From Streptococcaceae bacterium (lineage in GTDB: Bacteria > Bacillota > Bacilli > Lactobacillales > Streptococcaceae), in assembly GCA_009779335.1 (NCBI GenBank), contig WREM01000083.1, positions 1 to 5,164 of the forward strand: a stretch of DNA of 5,164 nt. The letters run 5' to 3'. Of this stretch, positions 4,741-5,164 are shown in pieces; the stretch's first letter is position 1, and each line of letters begins with the position of its first letter. The notes beneath the pieces are model-generated. The model was given only the letters and a program-made list of their open reading frames with translations. It was not told where the DNA came from and searched no databases. The translations under genes and the position numbers were made by a program.

Positions 4741-5164
4741 ATGAAATTAGCAATCATTACAGATACATCAGCAGATATTTCAGCAAATTATCATGATTTT
4801 GAGGATTTGTTTGTTTTAGAAATCCCAATTTCTATTGATGGAAAATCGCTCAAAACTTCTCAAATGACACATGAACAGTATTTTGAATACATGGCCAAGG
4901 CTAAGAAGATGCCCGCTACTTCGCAGCCTAATGTAGCAGAGCTAGAAGAATTACTTAGAAATATTGCCAGTCAGGGCTATACTCATGTTTTAGGACTTTT
5001 CTTGACTTCAGGTATTTCAGGTTTTTATCAAAATGCTTTTTATCTACAGAATGAACTTGAAAATATGAAGATTGTATTTCCTGAAACCTATATCACATCA
5101 AGCCCTTTAGGATATATGGTTGAGACAGTTATTGAGGGTTCAAAATCAGGAAAAACTTTTGAAG
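4741..5164 (+). CDS. DegV family (FakB-type) fatty-acid-binding protein, 3' end outside the window
   Basis: The reading frame stays open from 4741 to the window edge, giving 141 codons of a family that is usually about 280 residues, so roughly the first half is present. N-terminal DegV signatures are visible: AIITDTSADI (4-13), the PATSQPN loop (58-64) and the SGISGFYQNA segment (90-99), whose Thr/Ser residues hold the fatty-acid carboxylate in solved DegV proteins. ITSSPLGYMVE (118-128) matches the end of the first domain. Proteins of this family (FakB) carry a fatty acid and present it to the FakA kinase, which makes acyl-phosphate for phospholipid synthesis. Whether this paralogue serves FakA cannot be told from half a protein. 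It follows DUF1149 by 27 bases with a good ribosome-binding site. Confidence 0.92.
   Translation, partial: MKLAIITDTSADISANYHDFEDLFVLEIPISIDGKSLKTSQMTHEQYFEYMAKAKKMPATSQPNVAELEELLRNIASQGYTHVLGLFLTSGISGFYQNAFYLQNELENMKIVFPETYITSSPLGYMVETVIEGSKSGKTFE

Overview
The window looks like chromosome of a low-GC Firmicute of the family Streptococcaceae, most likely Lactococcus or a close relative. RimM, TrmD, KhpA and the DUF1149 protein read like streptococcal/lactococcal family members. The mevalonate genes are a separate thiolase and HMG-CoA reductase, and the promoters are AT-rich with extended -10 elements. The genus is inferred from remembered family features, not from a search. All eight genes are on the + strand. 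Seven are complete and the last runs off the right edge. Nothing indicates a mobile element, CRISPR array, tRNA or rRNA.

Left half (1-2399): two consecutive steps of the mevalonate (isoprenoid precursor) pathway. An acetoacetyl-CoA thiolase is followed, with no spacer and in the same frame, by a class II HMG-CoA reductase. Only one TAA codon separates them, so the pair has the layout of the fused enterococcal MvaE protein cut by one stop codon. The thiolase has an extended -10 box ending six bases before its ATG and no Shine-Dalgarno sequence, so its mRNA is probably leaderless.

Middle (2400-3610): a near-consensus promoter drives rpsP (ribosomal protein S16). Its -35 box lies inside a perfect 9-bp inverted repeat. 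A clear intrinsic terminator follows rpsP. Then comes khpA (small KH-domain RNA-binding protein), with an extended -10 box so close that the leader would be little more than the Shine-Dalgarno sequence. rimM (30S maturation factor) follows and is the second gene with leaderless geometry.

Right part (3597-5164): rimM, trmD (tRNA m1G37 methyltransferase) and a DUF1149 gene overlap one another by 14 and 17 bases, suggesting translational coupling. A DegV-family (fatty-acid-binding) gene starts 27 bases later and is truncated by the window end. The rpsP-khpA-rimM-trmD order is the conserved Firmicute translation cluster; rplS, often found after trmD, is absent here.

The gene content is ordinary housekeeping. 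The unusual parts are in the expression signals: two predicted leaderless starts, one ultra-short leader, a promoter embedded in a palindrome, and the thiolase/reductase pair separated in frame by a single stop. There are no gene-free stretches longer than about 80 bases. I found no convincing undescribed multi-gene system.
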